Positions 19,301-28,500 of a stretch of 64,000 bases of DNA are shown one piece after another (position 1 is the first letter of the stretch; each line of letters starts with the position of its first letter). The position numbers and the translations under genes were made by a program. The stretch lies in the NCBI GenBank assembly GCA_018266455.1, contig JAFEAJ010000010.1, positions 1 to 64,000 of the forward strand, written 5' to 3'. The stretch is from Bacteroidota bacterium. GTDB lineage: Bacteria; Bacteroidota; Bacteroidia; Chitinophagales; Chitinophagaceae. The notes below the pieces were generated by a model. The model did no database searches. It saw only the letters and a list, made by a program, of their open reading frames with translations, and was not told the origin of the DNA.

Positions 19301-20166
19301 TAGGCTGGACGGGTGATGCAAAGACTGACGAACTGATAAATGTGCTGTTGCATAATTATAACATTAAGTTTAATGAAGAGCTGGGAAGATATAAAAGAGA
19401 GAAATTCAATATCTCTATTGGGGATGAACTGCCTGCAGGCGTATTAAAGCTTGCAAAAGTTTATCTTGCTGTGAAACGTAAACTGAAAGTGGGCGATAAG
19501 ATGGCAGGCCGGCATGGGAACAAAGGTATTGTTGCAAAAATCGTTCGTGCGGAAGACATGCCTTTCCTTGAGGACGGAACTCCTGTTGATGTTGTGTTGA
19601 ACCCACTCGGTGTGCCGTCGCGCATGAACCTCGGCCAGATTTATGAAACTGTTCTTGGCTGGGCAGGCGAAAAACTGGGGCTAAAATTTGCAACCCCAAT
19701 CTTTGACGGGGCAACAGTTGAAGAAATAGCAGGACATATTGAGAAAGCTGGCTTGCCAAGCTTTGGGCATACTTATTTGTTTGATGGGGAAACTGGTGAA
19801 CGTTTCGACCAGAAAGCGACTGTCGGCATTATCTATATCATCAAGCTGCACCACATGGTAGATGATAAAATGCATGCCAGGAGCATCGGGCCTTACAGTT
19901 TAATTACACAGCAGCCTCTTGGTGGCAAAGCGCAGTTTGGCGGGCAGCGTTTTGGAGAAATGGAAGTATGGGCGCTCGAAGCCTATGGCGCTGCAAATAT
20001 TCTTCAGGAATTGCTGACACTTAAATCCGATGATATTATTGGCCGTGCAAAGACTTATGAGGCCATTGTGAAGGGAGATAATATTCCACGTGCAGGCACT
20101 CCTGAGTCATTCAATGTGCTTGTTCATGAATTAAGAGGTTTAGGCCTGGATTTGAAATTTGATTGA
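16363..20166 (+). CDS. rpoB: DNA-directed RNA polymerase subunit beta
   Basis: A full-length 1267-residue beta subunit. Visible conserved regions are the lobe/protrusion ([12 protein letters not shown]), the rifampicin-pocket region ([65 protein letters not shown] in pieces), [22 protein letters not shown]-type switch ([11 protein letters not shown]) and the C-terminal clamp contact [24 protein letters not shown] in pieces. The end, [14 protein letters not shown], is the normal C-terminus, so the gene is not broken. The notable point is what follows: a terminator and opposite-strand genes, with no rpoC. Confidence 0.98.
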   Translation: MSSTKLQTRVNFGKIKHLAETPDLLEVQIQSFKEFFQLETTPDKRNIEGLFRVFKENFPITDTRNIFMLEFLDYFIDPPRYTIEECMERGLTYAVPLKAKLRLSCNDEEHVDFQTIVQDVFLGNIPYMTPRGTFVINGAERVVVSQLHRSPGVFFGQSIHPNGTKIYSARVIPFKGAWMEFATDINNVMYAYIDRKKKFPVTTLLRSIGYETDKDILELFGMADEVNVDKKTLQKYVGRKLAARVLRTWVEDFVDEDTGEVVSIERNEIVLERDTILDEEAIGMVVEMDVKSLFIQKENVGGDYAIIYNTLNKDTSNSELEAVQHIYRQLRGADAPDDETARGIIDKLFFSDKRYDLGEVGRYKINRKLGLNQPLDQKTLTKGDMIEIIKYLVRLTNAKAEIDDIDHLSNRRVRTVGEQLYAQFGVGLARMARTIRERMNVRDNEVFTPVDLINARTLSSVINSFFGTSQLSQFLDQTNPLSEITHKRRISALGPGGLSRERAGFEVRDVHYSHYGRLCTIETPEGPNIGLISTLCVHAKINEMGFIETPYHKVHDGKVDLKKLTYLSAEEEDIAKIAQANVPLDDKGNFIEEKIISRQTGDFPILDKNEVEFMDVAPNQIVGLSASLIPFLEHDDANRALMGSNMQRQAVPLIRPEMPIVGTGLEAKAARDARIQIHSDGEGVVEYVDANEIHVRYERNETQKLVSFEEDLKIYRLTKFIKTNQETCINLKPAVKKGQRVREGDFLTEGYAVQAGEMALGRNLKVAFMPWKGYNFEDAIVISEKVVREDLFTSVHISEYELEVRDTKLGEEELTPDIPNVSEEATKDLDENGIIRVGAQIKEGDILIGKITPKGESDPTPEEKLLRAIFGDKAGDAKDASLKAPSGTEGVVIGKKLFQRAKKDKNTKVREKAALDKIEKVHEKNVTDLMDVLLSKLQVLLKDHTSLGVNNNFGEVQIGKGAKFTAKNLAGIDYLNVNPLGWTGDAKTDELINVLLHNYNIKFNEELGRYKREKFNISIGDELPAGVLKLAKVYLAVKRKLKVGDKMAGRHGNKGIVAKIVRAEDMPFLEDGTPVDVVLNPLGVPSRMNLGQIYETVLGWAGEKLGLKFATPIFDGATVEEIAGHIEKAGLPSFGHTYLFDGETGERFDQKATVGIIYIIKLHHMVDDKMHARSIGPYSLITQQPLGGKAQFGGQRFGEMEVWALEAYGAANILQELLTLKSDDIIGRAKTYEAIVKGDNIPRAGTPESFNVLVHELRGLGLDLKFD

Positions 20167-20197
20167 TATCAGTTGCTGACCAATGAAAGATAATCAT

Positions 20198-20230
20198 AGC
20201 CGCTTCAAATTTTGAGGCGGCTTTTCTTTT
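20198..20230 (+). terminator. Intrinsic terminator after rpoB
   Basis: AGCCGCTTCAAA pairs with TTGAGGCGGCT (one wobble) and is followed by TTTTCTTTT. It lies 31 bases after the rpoB stop, where rpoC would normally begin. Confidence 0.88.
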
Positions 20231-20275
20231 GGATAAACTCTTCAGTGAATGTTATTCTTTTGTTTAAGCTAAATC

Positions 20276-20323
20276 GAAAAGCCTCCTTGAAACATGTAAT
20301 ACAAACCTTGTTTCAGGGAGGCT
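20276..20323 (-). terminator. Intrinsic terminator of the small membrane protein gene (minus strand)
   Basis: On the minus strand AGCCTCCCTGAAACA pairs with TGTTTCAAGGAGGCT (one bulge) around a 14-base loop. A short T run follows (AAAA at 20277-20280 on the plus strand). Confidence 0.75.
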
Positions 20324-20366
20324 AAAAAACAATCTATTGAAAAACCGTATTAAGTGTAAAATTAGG

Positions 20367-20555
20367 CTATAACTTAAATTTTTTAACTAAACGATCACCT
20401 AATGAAATACCGCCAATCCAGTGTGTAATCCCTACAATCCAGATGATGCTCAGGACTGCTGATGGGATGTAGAATAAATTTAAGTAAAGGATTGCGCTTA
20501 CTGTGCAGATGGCAATAATGATTGCCAAAGAAAGAAATGGTTTTAAAGTCTTCAT
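20367..20555 (-). CDS. Small two-helix membrane protein of unknown function
   Basis: A 62-residue protein with two hydrophobic segments (about residues 8-28 and 31-50) joined by a short turn and a basic end (RLVKKFKL), so both termini probably face the cytoplasm. ATG start, own terminator downstream, standing alone between rpoB and thrC. No family recognised. Length and hydrophobic pattern make it a credible gene, but evidence is limited to that and the terminator. Confidence 0.55.
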   Translation of the reverse strand: MKTLKPFLSLAIIIAICTVSAILYLNLFYIPSAVLSIIWIVGITHWIGGISLGDRLVKKFKL

Positions 20556-20837
20556 TGTAGTACGATTTTGGGTGAAAAAATGTGAACCAATTTTGTTGGT
20601 ATCAAGGGGATAGTGGAAGCTTTAAAACGCCTTAGCCCTGGAATAAATCCGGCGATTGGAAATGCGTAATGTTGTTCGTAGGAAATTGAAAACTCAGTAG
20701 AAGAATAAAAGCATTAAATGAGTAGGATTAATGCTGTCATCTGACCACAAGATTGACATTTTTGTTGGGATATGCAAGCTTTTTTTGAAAAAAATATCTT
20801 CTGTAACAAACCCGGCAATATCAATAATTTGTGTTTT
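20556..20837. other. Intergenic stretch upstream of the small membrane gene and downstream of thrC
   Basis: About 280 bases. No open frame, no clear thrC terminator and no repeat were recognised. Confidence 0.5.
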
Positions 20838-22133
20838 TTAGGAAAGCAGGTACTCTTTCAGGGAATTGTAATCCATATTTATCTTTTGGCTTTTTTTCTC
20901 TTTTCCTAATAAATTCTTAATAGAAACAGGAACTGGCACTTGGGCATCAATAATTGGTTCCACCACATCATGAAATTTTACCGGATGTGCAGTTTCCAGG
21001 ACAATCCCCTTTTGTTTCTTGTGCGCTTGCAAATATTTTTTTAGAGACAGGTATCCAACAGATCCATGTGGGTCAAGCAGGTAGCCGGTTTCTGCATGCA
21101 CATCACTGATGGTCTTAATCGTCTCCGGATCAGAGATACTATAACTGGTTAAAGCATTTTTTAGCGAGCCAAATTCGCGGTTGAACAGTTCAAGCATTCG
21201 GACAAAATTGCTGGGGTTGCCCACATCCATAGCATTGGATAGGGTGGCTACTGCTTTTTTGGGGTAAAAATTTCCATTAGAAAGGTATTCAGGTATTGCA
21301 TTATTGGCGTTGCAGGCAGCTACAAAATGTTGCACTGGCAAGCCCGATCGGTGAGCTAATAAGCCAGCACAAAGGTTGCCGAAATTTCCGCTTGGGACAC
21401 AAAAAACTGGGGGGTTATCTTTATCATTCCATTGCTGGTATGCAAAAAAATAATAAAACTGTTGTGGTAGCCAGCGGGCTATATTAATTGAATTAGCCGA
21501 TGTGAGAAATAACTCTTTATTCAGTCCTGCATCAGCAAAGGCTTCTTTTACAAGTTGCTGGCAATCGTCGAAAGTTCCATTCACTTCAAGTGCAGAAATA
21601 TTTTTTCCGAGCGTTGTCAATTGCAGTTCCTGGATGTTGCTTACTTTTCCTGATGGGTAAAGTATCACAACGGTTACTCCTTCCACATCGTAAAACCCAT
21701 TTGCAACGGCTCCGCCTGTATCTCCCGAAGTGGCAACAAGCACGGTAACATGCTTATCGTGTTCTTTTACAAAATACCTGAGGCAACGGCTCATAAATCT
21801 CGCGCCTACATCTTTAAAAGCAAGCGTTGGGCCGTGAAACAGTTCGAGCGAAAAAATATTTTGATTGATTTTCACCAATGGAAAATCAAAGTTGATTGCT
21901 TCTAAAATAATCTCCTCTAATTCATTTCTGGGGATTTCATTTTCTATGTAAGGGTATATGATGTTAAATGCAATTTCTTCTTTAGAATAGCTGCCGATAT
22001 TGTCAAAAAACATCTTTGGCAATACAGGAATATTTTCTGGAAAATATAAACCCTTATCGGAAGCTTGTCCTTTTATTGTAGCTTCTTTAAAGCTTACTTT
22101 AGGTGATTGGCGATTTAAGCTGTAATACAACAT
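20838..22133 (-). CDS. thrC: Threonine synthase
   Basis: A 431-residue PLP enzyme that turns O-phosphohomoserine into threonine. The PLP lysine lies in FHGPTLAFKDVGARF, and the glycine-rich phosphate-binding loop is VATSGDTGGAVANGF. The N-terminal YYSLNRQSPKVSFKEA is typical of the fungal/Bacteroidota-like type. It is the last gene of thrA-thrB-thrC, 23 bases after thrB. Confidence 0.96.
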   Translation of the reverse strand: MLYYSLNRQSPKVSFKEATIKGQASDKGLYFPENIPVLPKMFFDNIGSYSKEEIAFNIIYPYIENEIPRNELEEIILEAINFDFPLVKINQNIFSLELFHGPTLAFKDVGARFMSRCLRYFVKEHDKHVTVLVATSGDTGGAVANGFYDVEGVTVVILYPSGKVSNIQELQLTTLGKNISALEVNGTFDDCQQLVKEAFADAGLNKELFLTSANSINIARWLPQQFYYFFAYQQWNDKDNPPVFCVPSGNFGNLCAGLLAHRSGLPVQHFVAACNANNAIPEYLSNGNFYPKKAVATLSNAMDVGNPSNFVRMLELFNREFGSLKNALTSYSISDPETIKTISDVHAETGYLLDPHGSVGYLSLKKYLQAHKKQKGIVLETAHPVKFHDVVEPIIDAQVPVPVSIKNLLGKEKKSQKINMDYNSLKEYLLS

Positions 22134-22156
22134 GAAATATGGCTGGTAATTTTCAT

Positions 22157-23080
22157 TTAAAACTCTTCTGTACGTACCCCTTCATTATTAATAGTAGTAA
22201 CATAGATATGATGAGATAAACCAATTCCGGTATATATGTCCCGCATCACTTTTTCGACATTCAAGGCTGTATTATTATTCTCACTTATCATAAATATCGA
22301 CGGGCCAGACCCTGAGATCCCACCACCTAAGGCCCCTGCTTCCTTGCATTGCTTTTTGATTTGATCAAACCCTGGTATCAGGATGCTTCTTACTGGCTCT
22401 ATGATCACATCTTCTAACGAACGGCCAATAAGCTGGTAATCATTTTTCATAAACCCGGCTACCAGCCCGGCTATGTTGCCCCACTGCTTGATGGCATCTT
22501 TCAACAGCACTTCTTTGCGCAAAATTTGCCTTGCATCGGCAGTGCGCACTTCTATTTGTGGATGGACTACTGTAATCCACATTTTTGGGGCGGGGATAGA
22601 AACAATATCCAAAGGGAATATGGAACGGATCAATGTAATGCCTCCATAAATGCATGGTGCGATATTATCTGCGTGCTTAACGCCAGAAGCTACCTTTTCT
22701 CCGAACATTGCAAAGCGAACCATGTCTTCTTTGGAAAAAATATTACCAAGCAGATGATTGGCTGCTACCACTGCACCTGCCGCGCTTGCTGCACTTGATC
22801 CGATACCACTTCCGGGTTTGATGCATTTTTCAATCGTAACATCGAAGCCTACCTGCAAATTTGTTTCGGCAAGTATTTCCAGAAGAGGGGCCCCTGCCGT
22901 ATTTTGTGCCGGGTTTGACGGAAGATCAAATCCATTAGCACTATTAATAATCACTTTTTTTTCATCTAACAATTTAACGTACATCACATCGCTTGGCTCT
23001 TTTAAGCATAGGCCAAGCACATCAAACCCACATACGAGATTTGCAATAGTTGCCGGTGAATAAATTTTTATTTTCTTCAT
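22157..23080 (-). CDS. thrB: Homoserine kinase
   Basis: A 307-residue GHMP kinase with motif 1 (SPATIANLVCGFDVLG), the ATP loop PGSGIGSSAASAAGAVVA and motif 3 (GALGGGISGSGPSIFMI). It phosphorylates homoserine for threonine synthase. I start it at the ATG 23080 (MKKIKIYSP); the frame opens three codons earlier at a TTG that overlaps the thrA stop. Spacing from thrA is five bases, implying coupled translation. Confidence 0.96.
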   Translation of the reverse strand: MKKIKIYSPATIANLVCGFDVLGLCLKEPSDVMYVKLLDEKKVIINSANGFDLPSNPAQNTAGAPLLEILAETNLQVGFDVTIEKCIKPGSGIGSSAASAAGAVVAANHLLGNIFSKEDMVRFAMFGEKVASGVKHADNIAPCIYGGITLIRSIFPLDIVSIPAPKMWITVVHPQIEVRTADARQILRKEVLLKDAIKQWGNIAGLVAGFMKNDYQLIGRSLEDVIIEPVRSILIPGFDQIKKQCKEAGALGGGISGSGPSIFMISENNNTALNVEKVMRDIYTGIGLSHHIYVTTINNEGVRTEEF

Positions 23081-23085
23081 TGCTA

Positions 23086-25530
23086 TCAAACTCTTGCAGC
23101 CCTAATGACATCTGCGAAAACACCCGATGCAGTTACTTCAGCTCCTGCCCCGGCTCCTTTTACTACCAATGGTTGTTCGGGGTAGCGCTCGGTATAAAAC
23201 AATACTACATTATCTTTTCCATACAAATGATAGAAATCTGATTCCTGGCCAACATGTTGAAGCCCTACTGATGCCTTCCCATTCTCATAATTAGCAACAA
23301 ATTTCAATTTTTTCCCCGCGTTCGCAGCTTCATTGTAAATTTCTTTGAAATGAGCCTCTTCTCTGCCCATTGCATTATAAAAATCTTTTACAGTTCCTCT
23401 CATGCACGATTCTGGCATAAATGAATTATTCCTGATTTCTTCCATTTCTATTTTTTCGCCTGTTTCTCTTGCCAGGATCATAATTTTCCTCATCACATCA
23501 GTGCCGCTTAAATCCAATCTCGGATCAGGTTCGGTGTAACCTTCATCCTGGGCTTGTTTCACAACTTCGGCAAATTTCTTTTGGCCGTCATAATTGTTGA
23601 AAACAAAATTCAACGTGCCACTCAGGACTGCTTGTATTTTATTGATTTTGTCGCCGCTTCTTAGCAAATCATTCAGTGTGCCAATAACAGGAAGGCCAGC
23701 GCCAACATTGGTTTCAAAAAGGAATTGGCAATTGAATTCGGTAGCGAGCTTTTTTAATTTTTTGTAATAGTCATACGATGAAGATGCCGCAACTTTATTG
23801 CAGGCTACTACCGAAATGCTTTTCTCCAATAACTGGCTATAGCAGCCGGCCACATCATCATTTGCTGTGATATCTGCAAATAAGGAATTGCGAAGGTTCT
23901 TGGAACGAGCTATGTTAATAAATTGAGCAAGCTCCATCTTTTCGGCGTTTTCTAACAAGTTTTTCCATGTATTAAGGTCTATGCCTTCGTCATCAAAGAC
24001 CATTTTTTTGCTGTTTGCGATGCCAATAACGTTTACCTGTAGCCGTAGGTGTTCTTCTAAATATTTTTCCTGTTGTTTTAATTGTGCCAGAAAACGGCTG
24101 CCCACATTGCCGACCCCGACAATAAAAAGGTTTAATTGCTTATACGTGGTTTCAAAAAATTCTTCGTGCAAAACGTTTATTGCTTTTCTCACATCGCTCA
24201 CCGCTATGACTGCAGATATATTTCTTTCTGAAGAACCTTGTGCTATAGCTCTTACATTCACTCCATTTCTTCCCAATGCACCGAACATTTTGCCGCTAAC
24301 TCCGGGCCGGCTTTTCATATTGTCTCCTACAAGCGCTATGATGGCTAAATCCTGTTCTATTATAAGAGGCTCAACTTTTCCGGTTTTTATTTCGTGATCA
24401 AAAGCTCCGTCTACTGCTTCTTTAGCTTTGAAAATATTTGTTTCATCAACGGCTACGCAAATTGAATGTTCAGAAGAACCTTGCGTGATAAGAATAACAT
24501 TGATCCTTTCATTTGACAGTGCCTCAAATAAGCGCTTTGAGAACCCTGGCACCCCAACCATTCCACCGCCTTCCAAGCTAAGCAGCGCAATTTTATTTAT
24601 GCTTGAAATGCCACGGATATTGTCGCTGTTTTTTGAAACATTTTTTTCAATTACAGTTCCTCTGTCTTGAGGAAAGAATGTGTTTTTAACCCAAACAGGA
24701 ATGCCCTTTGCCATTACAGGCTGGATCGTTGGCGGGTAAATGACTTTTGCTCCAAAGTGTGAAAGCTCCATTGCTTCCAGGTAGGAGATATTGAAAATTG
24801 CTTTTGCATTAGGGACAATGCGTGGGTCAGCGGTCATCATACCTGATACATCGGTCCAAATTTCTATTTTTTTTGCATTGGCTGCTGCCCCTAAAATGGC
24901 AGCTGTATAATCGGAACCGCCTCTCCCTAAAGTGGTGGTAATTGCATTCGCATCGCTTGCAATAAAACCAGGGATTATGATCAGGTTTTGATCAGTTGAT
25001 AAAATAAACGCTTCGATTTTTTTGTTTGTGGCTTCAAAATCTACTGCCGCAAAACCGAAATTTGAATTCGTAACAATCAGTTCCCGGGCATCTTTCCAGA
25101 GGGGATCAATTCCCAGTATTTTCAATCGTTCAGAAATGACCTGGGTAGATAACAATTCGCCATAGCTTGCGATTTTGTCTTTAGTACGATTGGATAATTC
25201 TCCCAGCAAAAATACGCCATTCAGTATGTCTTCAATTTCGTTGCAGCGTTTTTTGACCATGCTGAGCACACGGCTTTGCTGTGTTAAGGGGATCAATAAT
25301 TTGACTGTTTCTAAATGGCGCTGTTCAACAATCCGTAGTTGGTCTTTATAAGATTCATCTCCTGAGGCAGCGAGCTTGCCGCCTTGCAACAGAATGTCTG
25401 TTATGCCCCCCATGGCAGATACAACTACAATTGTCCTTTCTTTTTTTGCTGCTTCGAGTATAATAGATATTGTTTTATTAATATTCTCTGCATTAGCTAC
25501 CGATGTGCCCCCAAACTTTAAGACCTGCAT
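23086..25530 (-). CDS. thrA: Bifunctional aspartokinase I / homoserine dehydrogenase I
   Basis: An 814-residue fusion. The aspartokinase part opens KFGGTSVANAENI and continues through the kinase core. Two ACT domains follow (around residues 320-460, e.g. VGVPGFSKRLFEAL and RPGVSGKMFGALGRNGVNVRAI in pieces). The homoserine dehydrogenase part starts at the NAD(P) motif FIVGVGNVGSRFL (about residue 468) and includes GTLNFVFNNYD and EPDPRLDLSGTDVMRK. It catalyses the first and third steps from aspartate to threonine. The ACT domains suggest end-product inhibition. Upstream lies a leader peptide rich in Thr and Ile codons. Confidence 0.97.
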   Translation of the reverse strand: MQVLKFGGTSVANAENINKTISIILEAAKKERTIVVVSAMGGITDILLQGGKLAASGDESYKDQLRIVEQRHLETVKLLIPLTQQSRVLSMVKKRCNEIEDILNGVFLLGELSNRTKDKIASYGELLSTQVISERLKILGIDPLWKDARELIVTNSNFGFAAVDFEATNKKIEAFILSTDQNLIIIPGFIASDANAITTTLGRGGSDYTAAILGAAANAKKIEIWTDVSGMMTADPRIVPNAKAIFNISYLEAMELSHFGAKVIYPPTIQPVMAKGIPVWVKNTFFPQDRGTVIEKNVSKNSDNIRGISSINKIALLSLEGGGMVGVPGFSKRLFEALSNERINVILITQGSSEHSICVAVDETNIFKAKEAVDGAFDHEIKTGKVEPLIIEQDLAIIALVGDNMKSRPGVSGKMFGALGRNGVNVRAIAQGSSERNISAVIAVSDVRKAINVLHEEFFETTYKQLNLFIVGVGNVGSRFLAQLKQQEKYLEEHLRLQVNVIGIANSKKMVFDDEGIDLNTWKNLLENAEKMELAQFINIARSKNLRNSLFADITANDDVAGCYSQLLEKSISVVACNKVAASSSYDYYKKLKKLATEFNCQFLFETNVGAGLPVIGTLNDLLRSGDKINKIQAVLSGTLNFVFNNYDGQKKFAEVVKQAQDEGYTEPDPRLDLSGTDVMRKIMILARETGEKIEMEEIRNNSFMPESCMRGTVKDFYNAMGREEAHFKEIYNEAANAGKKLKFVANYENGKASVGLQHVGQESDFYHLYGKDNVVLFYTERYPEQPLVVKGAGAGAEVTASGVFADVIRAARV

Positions 25531-25623
25531 AAAAATTTATTTAGAAATTGTGTAATTGTGAATGATGTAAGATTTTCTTCTTTTGAACAGCTGTAAAAGC
25601 CCATTGGCAATATGAAATTTTTG

Positions 25624-25641
25624 ATCCCGTAGTTACGGGAT
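25624..25641 (-). promoter_or_regulatory. Hairpin overlapping the thr leader stop codon
   Basis: On the minus strand ATCCCG and CGGGAT pair around TAACTA, and the loop begins with the leader stop codon. No T run follows, so it is probably a competing or anti-structure and not the terminator itself. Confidence 0.5.
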
Positions 25642-25728
25642 GGTGGTGGTTGCAATAATAATTGTACCTGTAGCCGGGCTTGCAACAAGGGAAGGTGAAA
25701 CAAGAATATGTCCGGATAGCTGAGCCAT
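25633..25728 (-). CDS. thrL: thr operon leader peptide (attenuator)
   Basis: A 31-residue open frame with ATG at 25728 and TAA at 25635-25633, about 100 bases before thrA. It ends in ATGTIIIATTTIP: within the last 12 residues there are five Thr and four Ile codons. This is the same logic as the enterobacterial thrL peptide, where shortage of charged tRNA-Thr or tRNA-Ile stalls the ribosome and favours transcription of thrABC. It lies just downstream of a -7 box (25750-25743), as a leader should. A terminator could not be assigned by eye: the best candidate has GGGCTTTT as its 3' side (about 25600-25593). Too short to be a normal gene and of strongly biased composition. The call is functional inference from codon content and position. 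Confidence 0.8.
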   Translation of the reverse strand: MAQLSGHILVSPSLVASPATGTIIIATTTIP

Positions 25729-25742
25729 TTTAAATGAGTGGG

Positions 25743-25768
25743 CGAAGATAATGAATGAAGTGAAACAA
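25743..25768 (-). promoter_or_regulatory. Probable promoter of the thr operon
   Basis: On the minus strand TATCTTCG at 25750-25743 (one base off TAnnTTTG, same variant as at rplK). A TTG at 25768-25766 is only 15 bases further upstream. Transcription would begin a few bases before the leader ATG. Confidence 0.5.
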
Positions 25769-25875
25769 TCGAACATTTTGTAATATTTTTTAGAAAAAAT
25801 AAAGTATTTTCAGCCTTTCATTTAACGATTGCCATCTTGCTGTATAGTTTTTTGAAAGGCATTAAATGTGTTTTT

Positions 25876-28461
25876 ATGAAATATTACCAGTCATCCCAGG
25901 GTTTACAGCAGTTCAGGCACCAGGTTGGCATCAAATTTCAATTGTACAATAGCTTGTTCACCTCATTGCCTTTTCACAGGATTGAAAGAACAGGCATTTT
26001 GCTATCGTTGTTGTTGACTTATTGTGAAGACGCTTATAAAAGAAAGGAAGGCCCTGAAAAGATCATCGCCGATTTTTTTGATAAGCATACAAACAATACC
26101 AATGAAAGAGAGCGGGCCGACATCTTATTCCGTTTTGTGCAGTATGTTGAAAGGCAAATTGTGCTTTTTGATGCGATTGAAGATGCAGCATTCAAAGAGG
26201 TGAATGATATGAATGGCCCAGGCAGTTTAAAGCATTTGGCATCGGAAGTGATTCAGGCCAATAAAGTAGATGCGCTTGCCAATAAACTGAAGGACTACTG
26301 TGTGGATATGGTGCTTACTGCTCATCCAACGCAGTTTTATCCAGGATCAGTACTTGGCATTATCAATGATTTGTCAAGGGCCGTAGCCGATAATAATGCC
26401 AATCAGATCAATACCTACATGCAGCAGCTTGGCAAAACCCCTTTTTTAAAAAAGCAAAAGCCCACGCCCTACGATGAGGCGGTCAGTTTAATTTGGTATT
26501 TGGAAAATGTTTTTTACCCTGCCGCTGGCCGAATACTTTCTTTCTTGAAGGACCAGTTCCCCGATACAGTAGATCCCGCTAACCCAATTATCAAAATGGG
26601 GTTTTGGCCGGGGGGGGATAGGGACGGTAATCCCTTCGTAACAGTTGACACCACCATTAAAGTGGCCGAAGCGTTGCGGGGAGCTATCATTAAGTGCTAT
26701 TATCTTGATATCCGCAGGCTAAAGCGCAGGCTTACTTTTAAAGGGGTTGACACCTTGCTTGCGTCTCTTGAAACCAAGCTCTATAACAATTTGTTTGTGC
26801 CGGAACAAATGTCCGGGCTTACAAAAGATGAAATTCTTGCTCCATTAAAAAAAATTCGGGAAATATTGGTTTATGATCATAACAACTTGTTCCTGAATTT
26901 GGTGGACAACCTGATCAGTAAAGTTGAAATATTTAGCCTGCATTTCGCTGCATTGGATATTAGGCAGGATAGCTCAATTCATTCAAAAGCACTAAATGCT
27001 GTTGCTGAAAAACAGGATTTATTGCCCAAAGATTATGGCCGGTTAAATGAAAGCGAGAAGATTGAATTGCTCTCCGCCATTAAAGGAAATGCACAATTGG
27101 AATTGTACCAAGACCCTATAGTGGCGGATACTTTCCGGTCAATCGCAGCTATAAAGCAGATTCAGGAAATGAATGGAGAGGGCGGCTGTAACAGGTATAT
27201 CATCAGCCATAGTTTTAGTTCATTGAATGTATTTGAAGTATATGCACTTTTTTTGATAAGCGGGTGGAAGAAAAATGAAATGAAAATTGATATTGTTCCT
27301 TTGTTTGAAACGGTTGAAGATTTGCAGCACGCCGCAAAAGCAATGCGGGAACTTTATGGCAACGAGATTTATAAATCGCATTTAAAACTTCGAAAAAACA
27401 AACAAACCATCATGCTCGGTTTCAGTGATGGTACAAAAGATGGCGGGTACCTGATGGCGAATTGGTGCATCTATAAGGCAAAAGAAGAGCTTACCAGGAT
27501 CTCTCGTGAGTTTGGGGTTGATGTCGTATTTTTTGATGGAAGGGGCGGGCCTCCTGCCCGTGGCGGTGGCAAAACACACAAGTTCTATGCTTCAATGGGC
27601 AGGAATATTGAGAACAAAGAAATTCAGCTAACAATACAGGGCCAAACGATCAGTTCAAATTTCGGCACAGTAGATTCGGCACAATATAACATTGAACAAT
27701 TGATACACGCCGGGATATCAAATGAGCTTTTTTCGCTGAAAGAAGTTACCCTTGAGAGAAACGAAGAAGAGCTTTTGGCATTGTTGGCAGAGGATAGTTA
27801 TAAGTCGTATTCTGCTTTAAGAGACCATCCTAATTTTTTGCACTATCTCGATAACCTCAGCCCTCTTCGTTTTTACAGCGAAACAAATATTGCAAGCAGG
27901 CCTACCAAACGGAATAGTTCACCAAGATTGGACTTTTCTGATTTGAGGGCTATCCCGTATGTTGGGGCGTGGAGCCAGTTAAAACAAAATGTCACAGGCT
28001 ATTATGGTGTTGGCACAGCATTGCAGTCGCTTGACAAAATGAAAAGATGGAATGAGGTAAAACATTTGTATGACCATTCGCTATTTTTTAAAACGCTGAT
28101 GGATAACTGTGAAATGGCCATGCGAAAATGTTTCTTCCCGTTAACGGAACATTTTTCAAAGCATCCTGTTTATGGAGAAATCTGGGCAATGATTTATGAC
28201 GAATTTGAGCTAACAAAAAAGTATCTTTTAAAGCTTTCTGGCAACCAGGAATTAATGGAAGATTATCCTGTTGAACAGCTGTCTATCCAAATGCGCGAAA
28301 GGATTGTGCTGCCCTTAAGCACATTACAGCAATATGCCATCATCAAGTTTAGAGAGCTTGAAAAAAATAATGATACAAGAAACCCAATGTGCGAAGTATA
28401 TCAAAAACTCATAATCAGGAGCTCATTTGGTGTTATCAATGCGGCCAGGAATTCGGCATGA
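25876..28461 (+). CDS. ppc: Phosphoenolpyruvate carboxylase
   Basis: An 861-residue enzyme that makes oxaloacetate from PEP and bicarbonate, replenishing the TCA cycle and feeding aspartate-family synthesis. Catalytic motifs are VLTAHPTQF (His about residue 150), FWPGGDRDGNPFV and the glycine-rich mobile loop GRGGPPARGGG. The loop has PPA where the common form has TVG or SIG, which fits the Bacteroidota-type PEPC. The ATG at 25876 (MKYYQSSQG) is preferred over the open frame from 25837. It is transcribed divergently from thrABC, whose substrate aspartate comes from its product. Confidence 0.94.
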   Translation: MKYYQSSQGLQQFRHQVGIKFQLYNSLFTSLPFHRIERTGILLSLLLTYCEDAYKRKEGPEKIIADFFDKHTNNTNERERADILFRFVQYVERQIVLFDAIEDAAFKEVNDMNGPGSLKHLASEVIQANKVDALANKLKDYCVDMVLTAHPTQFYPGSVLGIINDLSRAVADNNANQINTYMQQLGKTPFLKKQKPTPYDEAVSLIWYLENVFYPAAGRILSFLKDQFPDTVDPANPIIKMGFWPGGDRDGNPFVTVDTTIKVAEALRGAIIKCYYLDIRRLKRRLTFKGVDTLLASLETKLYNNLFVPEQMSGLTKDEILAPLKKIREILVYDHNNLFLNLVDNLISKVEIFSLHFAALDIRQDSSIHSKALNAVAEKQDLLPKDYGRLNESEKIELLSAIKGNAQLELYQDPIVADTFRSIAAIKQIQEMNGEGGCNRYIISHSFSSLNVFEVYALFLISGWKKNEMKIDIVPLFETVEDLQHAAKAMRELYGNEIYKSHLKLRKNKQTIMLGFSDGTKDGGYLMANWCIYKAKEELTRISREFGVDVVFFDGRGGPPARGGGKTHKFYASMGRNIENKEIQLTIQGQTISSNFGTVDSAQYNIEQLIHAGISNELFSLKEVTLERNEEELLALLAEDSYKSYSALRDHPNFLHYLDNLSPLRFYSETNIASRPTKRNSSPRLDFSDLRAIPYVGAWSQLKQNVTGYYGVGTALQSLDKMKRWNEVKHLYDHSLFFKTLMDNCEMAMRKCFFPLTEHFSKHPVYGEIWAMIYDEFELTKKYLLKLSGNQELMEDYPVEQLSIQMRERIVLPLSTLQQYAIIKFRELEKNNDTRNPMCEVYQKLIIRSSFGVINAARNSA

Positions 28462-28500
28462 TTTTTTTTGCACTTTAAAGCTGTGTTTTTTGCTAAGGAA

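Noticed and set aside
25518-25703. 61-codon minus-strand frame over the thr leader region
   Set aside because: It is in a different frame from the Thr/Ile-rich leader and overlaps thrA; its Leu/Gln/Pro composition is the shadow of the leader codons.
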